In this document: piece by piece, positions 1 to 11,412 of the stretch | Numbering within the stretch: the first letter of the stretch is position 1 | Layout: the number at the start of each line of letters is the position of its first letter | Assembly: GCA_936450465.1 (NCBI GenBank) | Contig: OW388292.1 | Location: 26,008,652-26,072,651, forward strand | DNA length: 64,000 nucleotides | Origin: Gibbula magus | Taxonomy: Eukaryota > Mollusca > Gastropoda > Trochida > Trochidae | Direction of reading: 5' to 3' | The notes under the pieces: model-generated | What the model saw: the letters and a program-made list of their open reading frames with translations, nothing else | The model's database searches: none | Told to the model about the DNA's origin: nothing | Program-made: the position numbers and the translations under genes

Positions 1-541
1 GTGAGTTGTGGACAGGAGCATTGTCCTGAAGCAGGCGGACAGCTTTAGTGAGCATACCGCGTCTCTCGGTTTTGATAGCTTTCCGCAAGTTTTGCAACAA
101 ACTAGCGTAGTATGCCACAGTAATTGTGGTACCCTTTTCCAAAAAATCCATCATGATTACACCATGCTGATCCCAAAATACGGTGAGCATAACCTTGCCT
201 ACTGAGGGATATACCCGTGCCTTGTTAGGCTATAGGGGGTGGTGACTGAAGATATTTCCACTGCTTTGACTGGATTTTACGTTCAGGGTCATAGTGATGG
301 ACCCATGTTTCAACATCTGTGATTAGTCTGTTGAAAAAGTTATCCTGGTTTTCTTGGCACATTGCTAAAAGAGCCTTTGAGCAGTCGACTCGTTCCTGTT
401 TTTTTAAAGATGTGAGCAGTGTTTGACATACGATGGGGTATCCTCTCCATAAGTTTCTTTCATCTCACCAACAGTCTCCTTTGGTGTACGACCCCTCACG
501 AATAAAAACCTGATAACCTGATAATACTTAACAACCTCCAT
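1..541 (-). pseudogene. Mariner-family (IS630/Tc1/mariner) transposase remnant, cut by the window edge
   Basis: Mariner transposases cut and paste their own element at TA sites using three catalytic acidic residues. Reading the minus strand from an ATG at 541-539, the first 41 or so residues resemble the N-terminal helix-turn-helix start (a PKETVGEMKETYG-like stretch, then TPSYVKH). About 80 residues of the expected N-terminal domain are then missing and a frame change follows. Next come an FFNRLITDVETWVHHYDPE segment (about 350-285) and, after another stop and frame change near 225, a well-kept block with SVGKVMLTVFWD and finally RLLQDNAPVHNS at about 40-2. The second catalytic Asp (QDN) is present. 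The first, normally in ITGDETW, reads ITDVETW, so the usual Asp position is Val. The third Asp would lie outside the window. With two frame breaks, an internal deletion and a lost catalytic residue, it is inactive. Family assignment is from remembered motifs. Confidence 0.85.
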
Positions 542-712
542 GTTTACACCTTACTCTACTCTAAGACCTGTGCTGACAGAAAGAATGAATATTTTAAACG
601 TATGAAACGTCACTTGACCTTTGGAGACATGCTACATATCACATGTGAAATTTCTACTTCTTCCGGTAAAGAGAAGTTGGTCAGGGGAATTTTTTATTGA
701 ACGCCCCTCGGA
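542..712 (-). mobile_element. Probable 5' untranslated and terminal region of the mariner element
   Basis: The sequence upstream of the transposase start contains, on the minus strand, GGGGCGTTCAATAAA (about 707-693), which resembles the outer end of mariner terminal inverted repeats. The matching end lies beyond the window, so the terminus cannot be confirmed. Confidence 0.45.
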
Positions 713-3700
713 AATGTAGTGAGGGATGTCTTACTTATACATTTTGAATCTATTTAGATTTAGAGTAATAATAAAAAGAGATTGATTTTTATGCAAAATG
801 CGATTGTGCGAAAAGTATGAAGAAATATCATCTGCCTTTTAAGACCACCATGTGAACAATTTAAGAAAAATATGAATAAAAGTTTGATGGAACTGTGTTT
901 TCACAAAATAATAACCATTTTCCTTGGCCTGAAATTGTAATATATAGTGTAGGTTTTAAGTGTATTTCTGAATTGACTTTCACACACAAAACATATGTTA
1001 TCAAGCATAAACAAATAACGGGATAATGATATGATAGTCCTTTTGTCAACAGCTTTATGTCTTACGTGAGTATATACACGTTTGACACTACTGTAAGGCT
1101 TAACATTTATCCAGGTATATCAACAAAGTGATAGAATTTAAAAGTCACAGACGCTAGACTTCATGACTCAGAAGGCATAATAACATTGTCACAGTAAAAC
1201 TAATAAAACATCCAAATCTTGTATCACATACTTGCCATTTTATACGTTTTAATAAAAAGGTTACAATAGTGATGTTCTTTGACAGCCAAACAATCGTTTG
1301 TTTATAGACGCCTCGTTATATGAAGACGCTGTAGATCAACCTAATGGTTTATTTGTCGGATCATTGTTCGTCACGACTAGACTTCGAAGTACTCAACAGA
1401 CGTCTTATATTGTGAGAATGTAGCCATGTAAAGTCGAAAACCAACCGTTACATATTTTATTTTGTTTAAAGGTATTCACAAGCTAAATGCTAATTTCTAT
1501 CTACAGTATAAAAATATATATTTTAAAAAAATATCAACGGTAAAATTCTGTTAAGGGATTACATTAATTTCCATGCTATAGTAATAAGAAATATTTCAAC
1601 AAATGAAATATATGTGTTTGTGTTTAACATCTTACTACAATATCTCTCCGAACTTTATAAGTCCGTGATGAAAAGAAGCTAAGCTAGTTTCGAAATGTAA
1701 AAGTTCACCATTGTATTTCATTATTCATTTTAAAACAACAAGTAATGCAATACTCATTCCAAAACCCATCCTTCTTTGAAATTATAATTAATTATTTGCA
1801 CACAATACCCTCTTTTATGATTTTACTATGAGATATCAACCCTTAGCCTTTCATACTGGAATGTACAACACCCTTTAAATGAGAAAGACATCTGTATTGT
1901 TTTACAGTCTATGTTCAATTAGTTAAAATTTAATTGAAGGTCTTAGGTGATGATAATTTAAGTCATTCTTAGCGCTCACGGTGCGTGTTGACGGTATGGG
2001 AACTCCATATGTACATTTTAAACATTTATATAAATGTAGAATTTCTGAAAATCCAGTTAAAAGGTGTGATGTGCATGAATGTACAGCCATACGTTTAAGT
2101 GTTTGTTTTGTATGTCCATGTAATCGATCGCGAAGCGCTCGTAAAATGATCAAGACGTTTTCCAATGGTGAATTTGATCGACATTAAATTTTCACCAAAG
2201 CAACAGAATTACCACTGATTCTAAGGTATGGAAAATGCATTTCAGGAAAGAACATTTTCTTTCTCAGGGAAGAAGTGTTTCTAAAATATTTTACAAATGT
2301 TAATGTCCATTTATATATTGACTTTGTCAAGGAATTCGTTTGAATTAATTTTTGTTTTGGGGTATACTGATACGTTATTAAATATGGTGTTTATATCATC
2401 TTTATGCTGCACGGTTTTTTAAATCTATTTGTCAAAGTTCAATTCTTCAGTTTATGACTATATGTAATACTGTAGTAATAGGAAGGCAATCCGAAAGTTT
2501 CCTTAAACTTAAAAGTACAATAAACGCGAAGCAAAATGTTGCCCACCTTGATTTCCATGTAATGCATTCTACATACGTGTTCTTGATTTTAGAAGTTGGT
2601 AATTGCATTAAAAACTTTTAAATAATATGATTAACTCAAATAGATAAACTATATTTAAGTTTATGAACATACCAAATGTCAATTAATCAATATGATAATA
2701 TAATATGAGAACCGATTCGTGACTATCGCCTAATTAATGAATAAAAAAACCACACACAATTAATTTACCTACAGGCTCTGATATTAAATTCAACCATGTC
2801 ATTTTCCAAATTAAAATTTTGAATTACTTCGTATTACATCCTGGACAAAATATAATATTAAAACAGTGTCAGTTTTTTTTTCATTTTTCAATTATCGTGA
2901 TGAAGGCATTCTACAAAAACGGCCACTACATAATAGGTCAACTCTTACCAGTGGACCGTACCTTACTAACGTCTGAGTTTGTGTTCGTTCGATACAGTAC
3001 ATGAGCACCTACCCACTCGCCTTGTGTGTACAGATATATTTGAACTAAAAGGAAAATGAGGGTACTATACCTGAAATAGATACACTTTAAAAAATCCGAA
3101 TTTCAAACACTATTGCATATAGTGAACCAAACATGCATGAACTCTTAGAGGCAATACGTCAAATTCAGTCTCACTGAACCGTCGCGTGCTTCACGTTTTG
3201 CGCGTGCAATGTTTATTTTAAAATATACATGGCATCCGCTTGACACATGAGTTTCTATATTGACATGTATCTTGTGAGTAAGGAGTATTTATAGAATTCC
3301 CGTCTGAACGTTTGACTCTTAATATCTTATGAAACAACAGTGGCATGTCTTCATCTTAGCAATAAGTAATATAAGTCAACAGGAGATATAATATTTTTAA
3401 AGAAATGAAAAAAAAAAATATAAAGAATTATCCTCAAGCTAAAATTTAGTTATTTAAATTTAGATCTTATCAGTTAATGACCAAGCTACAACAGTTTATC
3501 GATATTAAATATAATAAAGTTAAATATTTATCTAGAAATAAAATACACGAACTTGATTGATACATCTGTTTTCGACCAAATGCATTTATTTTACATCATG
3601 TTACGAGAAATCTATATTTAATTGAAACGAAATCAAATATTTCCCTGAGTGACAAATTTCCTGATCGCATGAAACATGCACATTTCAGCTCCATTTATAC

Positions 3701-5666
3701 ACCAACGTCACGTGTAAGAGAGGCGCTTGATTCATGGCGTGTTGTAGATAGGTACTAGATGAAGAAATATGCCTTGCTAGTAGGGACAGGTTGAAACCAC
3801 GCTCTCAGTCTCTCGTTATAATCAATGTCAATCTGTTTCCTTTTTTATTTGGTTTCGTATAATTTCATTTGATTTGCCCCAATTTCAATATCGTTGTCTT
3901 GAAAATTGCATGCAATAGTGGATATTTGTTACATTTTGAAGAAATTTGAAATAGAATATACTGTTTGTATGAGAATATTAATAAAAAGATTTATAATGTT
4001 TTTATTATTCTCTATATATATATATATGTAACAGTACATTGTTATAAACACTTTAGTTGCGCAAATATATAGCCTTCTAGAATATCTATGTTCATTTGTA
4101 TATTTGGACAAATAATCATGTCGTGTAAATATAGATGTAATGACGACTAAGCAACATGTATGATGTTTTCTCGCACATGATGCTGTTGAAATACAGTGAC
4201 GCTTTAGATCTACACTTAAACTAACGCTTAAGCATATCTCTCTGACACAATGCACTCAACATTTGTCAGATGCACTTACACGTTTCAAAATGTTGTTTTC
4301 AAATAAAACCACGAATTTAGAAAGTTGTTTTGGCGACATGCTCTTAAATTGTAAAGCGTTCATCATGACATAATCTTCATACTGTGAATTAATGTTCTAC
4401 CTGTACAGGTCAATGTACCTATTGTTCTTGAATGTTCCACTCCCACTCCATGGAGGCTGTTAAGTTGTCATGGAGAGTTGCATATTTAACATAAATATAT
4501 AACCAAAGGTGAATATTTTCAGATCTGATTTAGGACAAAATAATAATTGGTTCCAATCTCGCCCATCGGTTATTCAATACACACTTCTAATCAATGTCTT
4601 TATAACTGATGATTGACTGACTGATGGTATAGTTGATTAATTAATGATTCTGTATAAGCGATCTCTCCATTGTCGATGATGTATAAACTGTGTGATTTAT
4701 TGTACCAATCGATTATATCACTCGCATATTACACTAAACTTTTGAAACATTTTCAGAAACATATATATTTAAGGTTTGTTAAGTTATATTTTAATAATAC
4801 ATTTAACTCAAGATAATTAGAGTAAAATATATACTACATTCCGAGAAAGAGATTATACCCGTTTAGTATACAGTTTAATATTATCAGTGTGGTTGCATAA
4901 AATAAAATATATTTTCAAAATTCGCTTTGAACAATGTCCAGATAGACTAAGCATGCAGGTTTTATATGTCAGTGCCACCAATATCCACTGGATTTCGCCT
5001 AGCATATATATAGTAAAATATATATGAAGAGAATCAAGTATCCTGAATTGAAAATATTGACAATGCCATTCAGATCTAATCAGAGCGACATCTGCAGGGA
5101 GAACTGTGTGTACGAGATGGAGAGTGTACGGGTCTTGGGGTATCCTGAAGTCATTGGTAAAATTTCAAATTACTGTAACCCTGTAATGCACGTCAAGGTC
5201 ATACAATCATGGTGGAACATTTCTTTCATTGAAGTAAACTTATGTGCAAAATAAGAAAAGAATCCAGTAAATAGTTATTGCGAAAACTATATCCATACGA
5301 ATATAAGCTTCCAATAACTCACGACAACTTCTCGGAAGTCCTCAACGGACATTGACTACATTTCTGCAGTAGACCGAGAAACATCTTTATTAACACCAGT
5401 AGACACCAGTGGCCTTGGAACGGTTACTCGCTCCGCGACCTTCGCCGGATGTAAGACACGGCGAAAGTCAGAACATGCATGAAACTAGTATATATACATG
5501 TAGTAGTTTTCCATTGGAAGTAACTACCGAAATAGCAAAGAACCAAATAGCACAGAAATACGATATATCAGCACCTTGTTAAAAGATGCTCCGATTTCCT
5601 TAGTTAAGCATTGGTTACAACTTGTGCTCGTACGTCGAGTACTGACCTATATAAATCTACTCTCGC
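713..5666. other. AT-rich non-coding stretch
   Basis: No gene, RNA or clear repeat is recognised in these 5 kb. Open frames are short (up to about 108 codons), carry no familiar motifs, and occur at the density expected by chance. A short TA tract lies near 4,012-4,028. Introns or distal regulatory DNA cannot be excluded. Confidence 0.5.
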
Positions 5667-6161
5667 TTAAAGGAACACTACGTGGTATCCATGAAATTAT
5701 TTAGGTTTGATACATACAAAAATAACAAATGACCTGATTTACGTCCAATTAAACCATCTCCCTCGACGTGCATATGTATCTTCTAATATCTTCCAAATAT
5801 TTGAAAATAACTTGCTTTCAATGAAACTCGAGCAGCGTCTTAATTACACGATGAGAAGTAGCAGCCAATTAACAAGTATACCAGTTATTTGTTCCATTGA
5901 ACAGTACCAACCAATATCTGTCTCTTTGTCTGCCACATACAAGTTTTCAAAATTACGTTTGAACAATTGACGCGCGCTAGTCGCTGAACATTGTCCGGTT
6001 TTCGATCATAATCACGACTGAACATCTTAATAATGTAATTATATTGAACAGATTGGCACTAAAATGGTAATTTTCGACAACAGCCATTACTTCTCAACAA
6101 AATAACACCCTTGGTAACTTTTGACTTATGTTACTACAATAACATACGGAGTGTCCCTTTA
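5667..6161 (+). mobile_element. MITE with TTAA-type ends, family 1, diverged copy
   Basis: The left end reads TTAAAGGAACACT at 5,667 and the right end reads AGTGTCCCTTTA at 6,150-6,161, its near reverse complement. The total of 495 bp almost equals the better-preserved copy at 63,001-63,498. Inside, GTCCGGTTTTCGATCA near 5,994 and flanking sequence match the copy at 18,248-18,796 (same orientation) and, reversed, the copy at 63 kb. It encodes no transposase; the 87-codon open frame inside is incidental. A TTAA target fits piggyBac-like mobilisation, which is inference. Confidence 0.65.
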
Positions 6162-6403
6162 TGATCAAGAGGTCCGGGGTTCGAATCCCGCCAGTGGCAC
6201 GGCAACTTTGTCTGCAGTAGAGAACTGTTCTACACGCAGTAAGGTTTGGGTGCAATACTACAATGAATTTCAGCGTAGTACCACCCATGGTTCACTAGTT
6301 TCAGCCGATGCATAGCCACATTGGGCTTTCTCCCTGCCATAATACTAGCAGCCGCGATATAAGTGAAATACTTTTGAAACCCCAACTCACCTCACCTCAC
6401 CTT
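6162..6403 (+). mobile_element. tRNA-derived SINE, 5'-truncated
   Basis: A consensus RNA polymerase III B box, GGTTCGAATCC, lies at 6,178-6,188, but no matching A box is seen the normal distance upstream, because that place is occupied by the end of the adjacent MITE. The body runs through ATAATACTAGCAGCCGCGAT (about 6,340) and ends in a tail of repeated CTCAC units (6,385-6,403). I associate that body and tail with molluscan SINEs. It is probably transcriptionally dead without an A box. The minus-strand open frame here is the usual SINE-derived artefact. Confidence 0.7.
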
Positions 6404-6660
6404 TAAGGTCATTAAGTTAAGCGTGAATAACCATAAACATATGGTTGTCGTGGCTTCAAACAACAGATTTCCAAATTGAAAATGAATCACTGGCCGTTTC
6501 TTGTCACACGCCAATTGAAAGTTTATGATTCACGAACTAATGTTCCTAAAAACATAAGCATATTATTAGCATTGAGACCCCTACCATAACTTTCACTTAT
6601 GAACAACATTTTGGGTTCAGTAAACACAACAGTCAGAACCCTACCATAGATATTATTTAA
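6404..6660. repeat. Left part of a diverged tandem repeat
   Basis: A motif of the form TATGAAYAACATTwTGGGTTCAG followed by AACAnCAGAACCCTwCCATAGA occurs here at 6,598-6,650 and again near 7,098, 7,160 and 7,262. The copies are diverged and unevenly spaced, and a fold-back element lies between the first and the others. Confidence 0.45.
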
Positions 6661-6816
6661 GAAATAGAAGACGAGTTGGCGTGCTTTATCGTTGAATGAA
6701 ACATAGCAGAGAGCATAAAACACGAGGGGCGCAGCATAGCAGAGAGCGCCGTTCGTGTTTTATGCTCCCTGCTATGTTTTATTCTATGATAAAGAACACC
6801 AACGACTCTTCTATTT
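6661..6816. mobile_element. Fold-back (hairpin) element
   Basis: The segment from 6,661 to about 6,733 is nearly the reverse complement of about 6,745-6,816. AAATAGAAG at the left edge pairs with CTTCTATTT at the right edge, and CATAGCAGAGAGCATAAAAC pairs with GTTTTATGCTCCCTGCTATG with one mismatch. The arms are about 72 bp with a loop near 10 bp. No coding capacity. It could be a fold-back MITE or the stem of a non-coding RNA; the former is more likely because it interrupts a repeat. Confidence 0.6.
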
Positions 6817-7300
6817 CATATATGAGATGCCCTTAAACAATTACTCATTTTTATATAAAAACCGTGTAGATATTATGTTGTTTATATAAACTTTAAAAAA
6901 ACTATTAATGCCTCCCGTCGTAGAACACATTCACTAGCATTGAACAATCAAAGTGCCGTAAAATATGACGTCATTTGCTAAGCGACGCTCTCACTGACGT
7001 CTTAAAGCAAGAGCATGTTTTATTGTCTCATAAAGCACGCTGTCGGTCCCATTGGCCGCCTGTGTTTTATTGGATATCTTATATTTATTAATTATATTAT
7101 GGGTTCAGTAAAAACAACAGCCAGATCCAGTAATCGGAATTCTAAAAAGAAGAGTTTATTTATGAATAACATAATTGGGACAGTAACATAGCATCCAGAA
7201 CCCTTCCATAGATGTCCATGAGTTCAGTAAACTGGAATCTGAATTCTGAAAAAGGGTTTATTTATGAATAACATTATGGGGTCAGAGTTTTCAGAGTCGT
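6817..7300. repeat. Right part of the diverged tandem repeat
   Basis: Contains further copies of the motif described at 6,404-6,660, at about 7,098, 7,160 and 7,262, with TTTATTTATGAATAACAT as the best-kept stretch. Sequence between 6,830 and 7,080 shows nothing recognisable. Confidence 0.4.
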
Positions 7301-7881
7301 AAGATTTGACTTTTGAAACTTGGACATACAGATAATATGTACATGTACTTCAAGTAAAATGCATTCACATAATACAGATTTGTATGATTGATGATTACAT
7401 AATGTACACAAACTAAAAGTTCATAAATATCGTTTATACTTGTCATATTACATTTGTGCTTATGTGTTAAGCCTCAGAACTTGTGTCGAACTAATTTTTT
7501 TAAATCCGCTCCTAGGCCTACATTTATGTAATGGAACAAATGAAAACGTAATTGCCCTATACTGGGTGCAGATTGAACGCGATTCAGTTTCGTTTACTAT
7601 AGTGCATCAACCAGTGTTGGCAATAAGAAAAGCGCATATACGTTTCAGGTATTGTTTTCTAAAGGTTAATATATATTTCATCTCTCGTAAATTGAAAACT
7701 GCCATTACCTCTGGCATTTTGCAAGCTTAGCATCGTCAGGGTGTTGTTGTTGATGTTGTTGATGTTGTGGATGTGTAGTGGATGTTGTGGATGTAATATT
7801 TGAGAAAATGAAAGGTGAAGACTCTAAACTGAGTTGTTGCTGATAAAGGATGAAGCTTGTTGTGTATTGTGGCGAACCTTT
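7301..7881. other. Non-coding stretch with a short TGTTGA/TGTGGA tract
   Basis: Nothing gene-like is recognised. At about 7,739-7,793 a small imperfect minisatellite of TGTTGTTGATGTTGTTGA-like units is present. A 96-codon open frame at 7,440-7,730 has no recognisable motif. Confidence 0.4.
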
Positions 7882-8249
7882 TTAAAGGAGCAGTAGCACG
7901 TTTTTTCGCTCAAATAAGTTGATGAGATGTACTTGAAAAAAAATTTCACCAATAGTAAAACATCCTTCTCTCTTCGGAAAAAAAAGTTTAAAATGAGTGT
8001 ACATGTTTCGGTAAAGCCATGGGAATCGTTTTTGTAATACACAATCATGATAATAAATTGTGTTCACAATAAAATGGCCGCCGTGCAATTTTTGCTATAT
8101 ACGCAACATAGTTTTTACCACTACAGATAATTGGTTTGTGTAATAAGATGTTTTACCCTCTAAAGTTTATTTAAATGACATAAACTATCATTATAAATGG
8201 GAAATTTGAAAAAATAAATTTTGCAAAAAACGTGCTACTGCTCCTTTAA
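7882..8249. mobile_element. MITE with TTAA-type ends, family 2
   Basis: The left end TTAAAGGAGCAGTAGCACG (from 7,882) is the exact reverse complement of CGTGCTACTGCTCCTTTAA at the right end (to 8,249), and the match extends through the following run of T. Total 368 bp, no coding capacity. The TTAA at each edge could be a target-site duplication, as in piggyBac-type elements. The two overlapping minus-strand open frames inside are incidental. Confidence 0.75.
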
Positions 8250-10060
8250 TACGTGTAATTCGACACAACAAAAGGAAACTGATGGTATACATGTGTTATG
8301 TTAAGATGAATCTGGTGGATTATCATGATTTAGATATGTTTTTGGTTAGCTAATGATACATGTTTTGATAATGGGGTAATTGGTCTGAAGTCGTGTTTTG
8401 CTAAGTGGTTAATCTATTGAGACGTTTAGTGATTTTAAACTTAGATGTTGTATATAATCTTACAAACAACTTCTCACTTCTTTGCTTAACTTCGATGACT
8501 AGCATTCATAACGTCCTTAAAGACAACTGTGCCAATGGGAAAGCTGCTGAAGAAACAGTTAAAAATAAAGTTTATGTTTCCTGAAGGTCTTGATCGAAGA
8601 TATGACGTCACATTTACTCAACCTACTCAATTTACTAATTGTAGTCTAACATTATCAATTTAATCGCATGGTTTGAATGTTAACCGTATTCATCCGCACT
8701 GTCAGGTAATTTTATATAAAATAAATTTGGTGCTTCTATACAAGGAAGACAATTAAATGATTCAGTGTACGGATGGTGATATATGAGACACAAGAATTAC
8801 GGATCCTGATGATGTTAAAAACAACTCGGACCTCGACGATACTCTTAACATTTAGCAACTGAATGAACGGTTGTTAGAGTTTTACCAGATATGATCATGG
8901 TGTCTATTATATTCGTGATGATGAATATATCTGATAGCCATAAGCTTGAAATGTAGTATATTATTGACGGTTGATCATCTATACTGATTAAATCGCCGAG
9001 CGAAGAAACATTAACGAACGGCAGGTATGATCATCTAGAACAAAGCCATAATGGCGTACTAAAATATAATTGTAGATGGTGGTTATTACAGAGAGGAGAG
9101 AGAAATTAATGAGATGTTATTTGCCTTGTGACGAGCAATTTCAGATGCATGTTTATATTGCTGGCAGCACGAATATGACATCAGTCATAGATTTAACAAC
9201 GGAATATATTTGCCGGAATTTTTATTTATGTGCAATTTCTTCAAATGACATTTAAAACAGTAAAAATGTTCAGTACTCAGTTTCATATTTAGCATTAAGA
9301 GAAATATAGCGACGATTAATAACAACGATTCTCATCGCAATGATCTTCATTAATATGGATACGTATAAATGTACGCGTAGTTACCGATAACGAATTTCTC
9401 AACATCGCTCCTGTTTCACGTATTGGGCCTCCCAGTCTAAAATAATAATTTAAATCGACATTTCAATAGTTTCATCCTTGTTATGGTAAGGCGGATCTCC
9501 CATATAATAACTGCTGAACTGTCACAAACTGGCAGATGTAACAAACTATGAAAACTACGACCAACGATGGCTAGTTAAACAGTTCTGTAGATTAAGTTAA
9601 CTCGCTTAAATCTGTTTGATATATTCATCAAGTGAACTATGTATGTTTCTGTATTCTGTAAATGATATGTTCTTTGGAGCTGAGGCCTTTAAACTTCATG
9701 AATAAAACACATTTCAAAGATTAACTGTCGTTCTAATCGTAGATACTGGTAAAGTAACAGACGTTATGTTTTGTATTCTCATTGAATATATAGAGAAGCT
9801 GTTTCCATTTCTAAGTACATTTCTTAATAAACACATTGCTTTGCTTCTTGAGACTTATTTGAAAGTGTAATGGTTTCTTTTTATACTTGTTCTCAATATC
9901 CAGCTACCTCAATTATAAGTACTTCATGTTTGCAAAATATTTTTACGTCATTAAGTTCTTATTAAACACAGGTCACGAGGGTTGAAATAGTTACATATTT
10001 CGACACTATTCAGTGGGGACTGCCATTAGGTGATTCCAGCTGCTCCTGAGAAAAAACAAA
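8250..10060. other. AT-rich non-coding stretch
   Basis: No gene, RNA or repeat is recognised in this 1.8 kb. No open frame of note on either strand. Confidence 0.5.
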
Positions 10061-10188
10061 TAGCATAGCATAGCATAGCACAGCATAGCATAGAATAGCA
10101 TAGAATAGCATAGCATAGCATAGAATTATACCATACCATACCATACCATACCATACCATACCATACCATACCATACCATACCATACCA
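10061..10188 (+). repeat. Pentanucleotide microsatellites (TAGCA)n then (CCATA)n
   Basis: 10,061-10,125 is about 13 units of TAGCA with CAGCA and TAGAA variants. 10,129-10,188 is about 12 near-perfect units of CCATA. The CCATA pentamer recurs at 11,278 just before the heptamer array, on the other side of an inverted-repeat element. Confidence 0.9.
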
Positions 10189-10502
10189 AGCAACGTGAAT
10201 CAGCCAGAGCAGATCTAAACTCATACTAAAGTATTAACCCGGAAACATGGTATATTCACGGTCATTGACAAGTGTATGGGGAAACAAACGTTCTGATAAC
10301 GTTGAAGCGAAATAGAACGTGAATATGATAAACAGTCGTACGTTGCCATTATGCCTATGAGATTATGAAAAGGATGTTTCGTGGTCTTAGGACACACTGT
10401 ACAAACACATGTCTGATATAGATGCGATGGATGGGTCCTTTCATATCATATCTACTGAAAAAACAACCATTGACGCCAGACTAGAGACATCCTGTCTCAG
10501 GG
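10189..10502. other. Non-coding spacer
   Basis: No recognisable feature between the pentamer tract and the inverted-repeat element. Confidence 0.5.
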
Positions 10503-11010
10503 TATAACGTATACGCTTCTGCCACGTTCATACCCTGGGTGCAAAGCCAGCCCAAAGCTCCGCGAGGTGATGTATAGTCCAGTCAATCTAATAGTTTTCT
10601 CGCCATGGTCTGAGATAAAATTAAGCCATTCTCAGAGAGCTTTTCAAACTGCAGTTGGCTTTCGCACTTCCGCACTTCCGCAAAATGACGACTTCCTTCG
10701 ATAAGCGAGATGAAATCGAAGAGTTTTCCCCGTCAAATTCTCTCAGACGCAGACCATTGAATGGGACACGCAGTTCATCGAAGAAGGTGCGGTAAACTTT
10801 TGATGACTCGCGGAGTCTGTTTCGAGAGATCGTTATGATTTCCGCAGTGATCCACCACAAAGGATTGGGCGCCGCCATCTTAATTCTGCCGACTCTCCTT
10901 TCAAATGATGTCCTTGGTTGTCTATATATAGAATGTCCCTCGATCATACGTCACTGAGCTGGCTTTGCACCCAGGGTATGAACGTGGTGGTAGCGTGTAC
11001 GTATAGCGTA
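10503..11010 (-). mobile_element. Inverted-repeat element of about 510 bp with an internal short open frame
   Basis: A 30-bp segment at 10,522-10,551 (containing ACCCTGGGTGCAAAGCCAGC) is the perfect reverse complement of 10,958-10,987. A weaker match extends outward by about 20-25 bp on each side. The interior is more GC-rich than its surroundings. On the minus strand, AAGATGGCGGC at 10,881-10,871 matches the YY1 / short-5'UTR initiator (TISU-like) core. Its ATG opens an 85-codon frame ending at 10,621, and an upstream in-frame ATG would make it 108 codons. The protein (MAAPNPLWW start) is not recognised. It could be a MITE, or a first exon or retrocopy captured between inverted repeats. Confidence 0.55.
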
Positions 11011-11277
11011 TATATTGTGTATGCGAAGTCTGTCAAAGGTATATATTTGTTACTTTGACATTTATTCCATGAATGTTTAAGTGTCGATATGACCTATAAG
11101 TTGTTGCAGTCATGGCATCATATGGACACACGGCGAAACGCAAATGCATTCGCTACATATTAAATTTATTACACCAATCAAATCTTTTATTGTTTCTATT
11201 TAACTGATTTTCAAAATGACCGATACTTTCTTTTGCCAATGAGCTCATACTGATTCAATTTCCTATTAGAACGAAAC

Positions 11278-11412
11278 GAATACCATACCATGCCATACCA
11301 TACTGTACAATACTAAACCATACCATACTGTACAATACCATACCATATCATACCATTAACATTACAATTACCATACCATACCATACCATACCACACCATA
11401 CCATACAATACC
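11278..11412 (+). repeat. Irregular CCATA-type pentamer tract leading into the heptamer array
   Basis: Runs of ATACC / CCATA with interspersed CTGTACAATA and an AACATTACAATT interruption near 11,358. At about 11,413 the period changes from 5 to 7. Confidence 0.8.

Noticed and set aside
8..205. Plus-strand open frame of 65 codons
   Set aside because: Shadow of the mariner transposase on the minus strand.
5707..5970. Plus-strand open frame of 87 codons
   Set aside because: Lies inside MITE family 1, with no conserved reading frame in the other copies.
6178..6188. Functional tRNA gene
   Set aside because: The B box is perfect but no A box or cloverleaf fits; it is a SINE head.
7824..8088. Two minus-strand open frames of 68 and 74 codons
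   Set aside because: Mostly inside MITE family 2 and overlapping each other in different frames.
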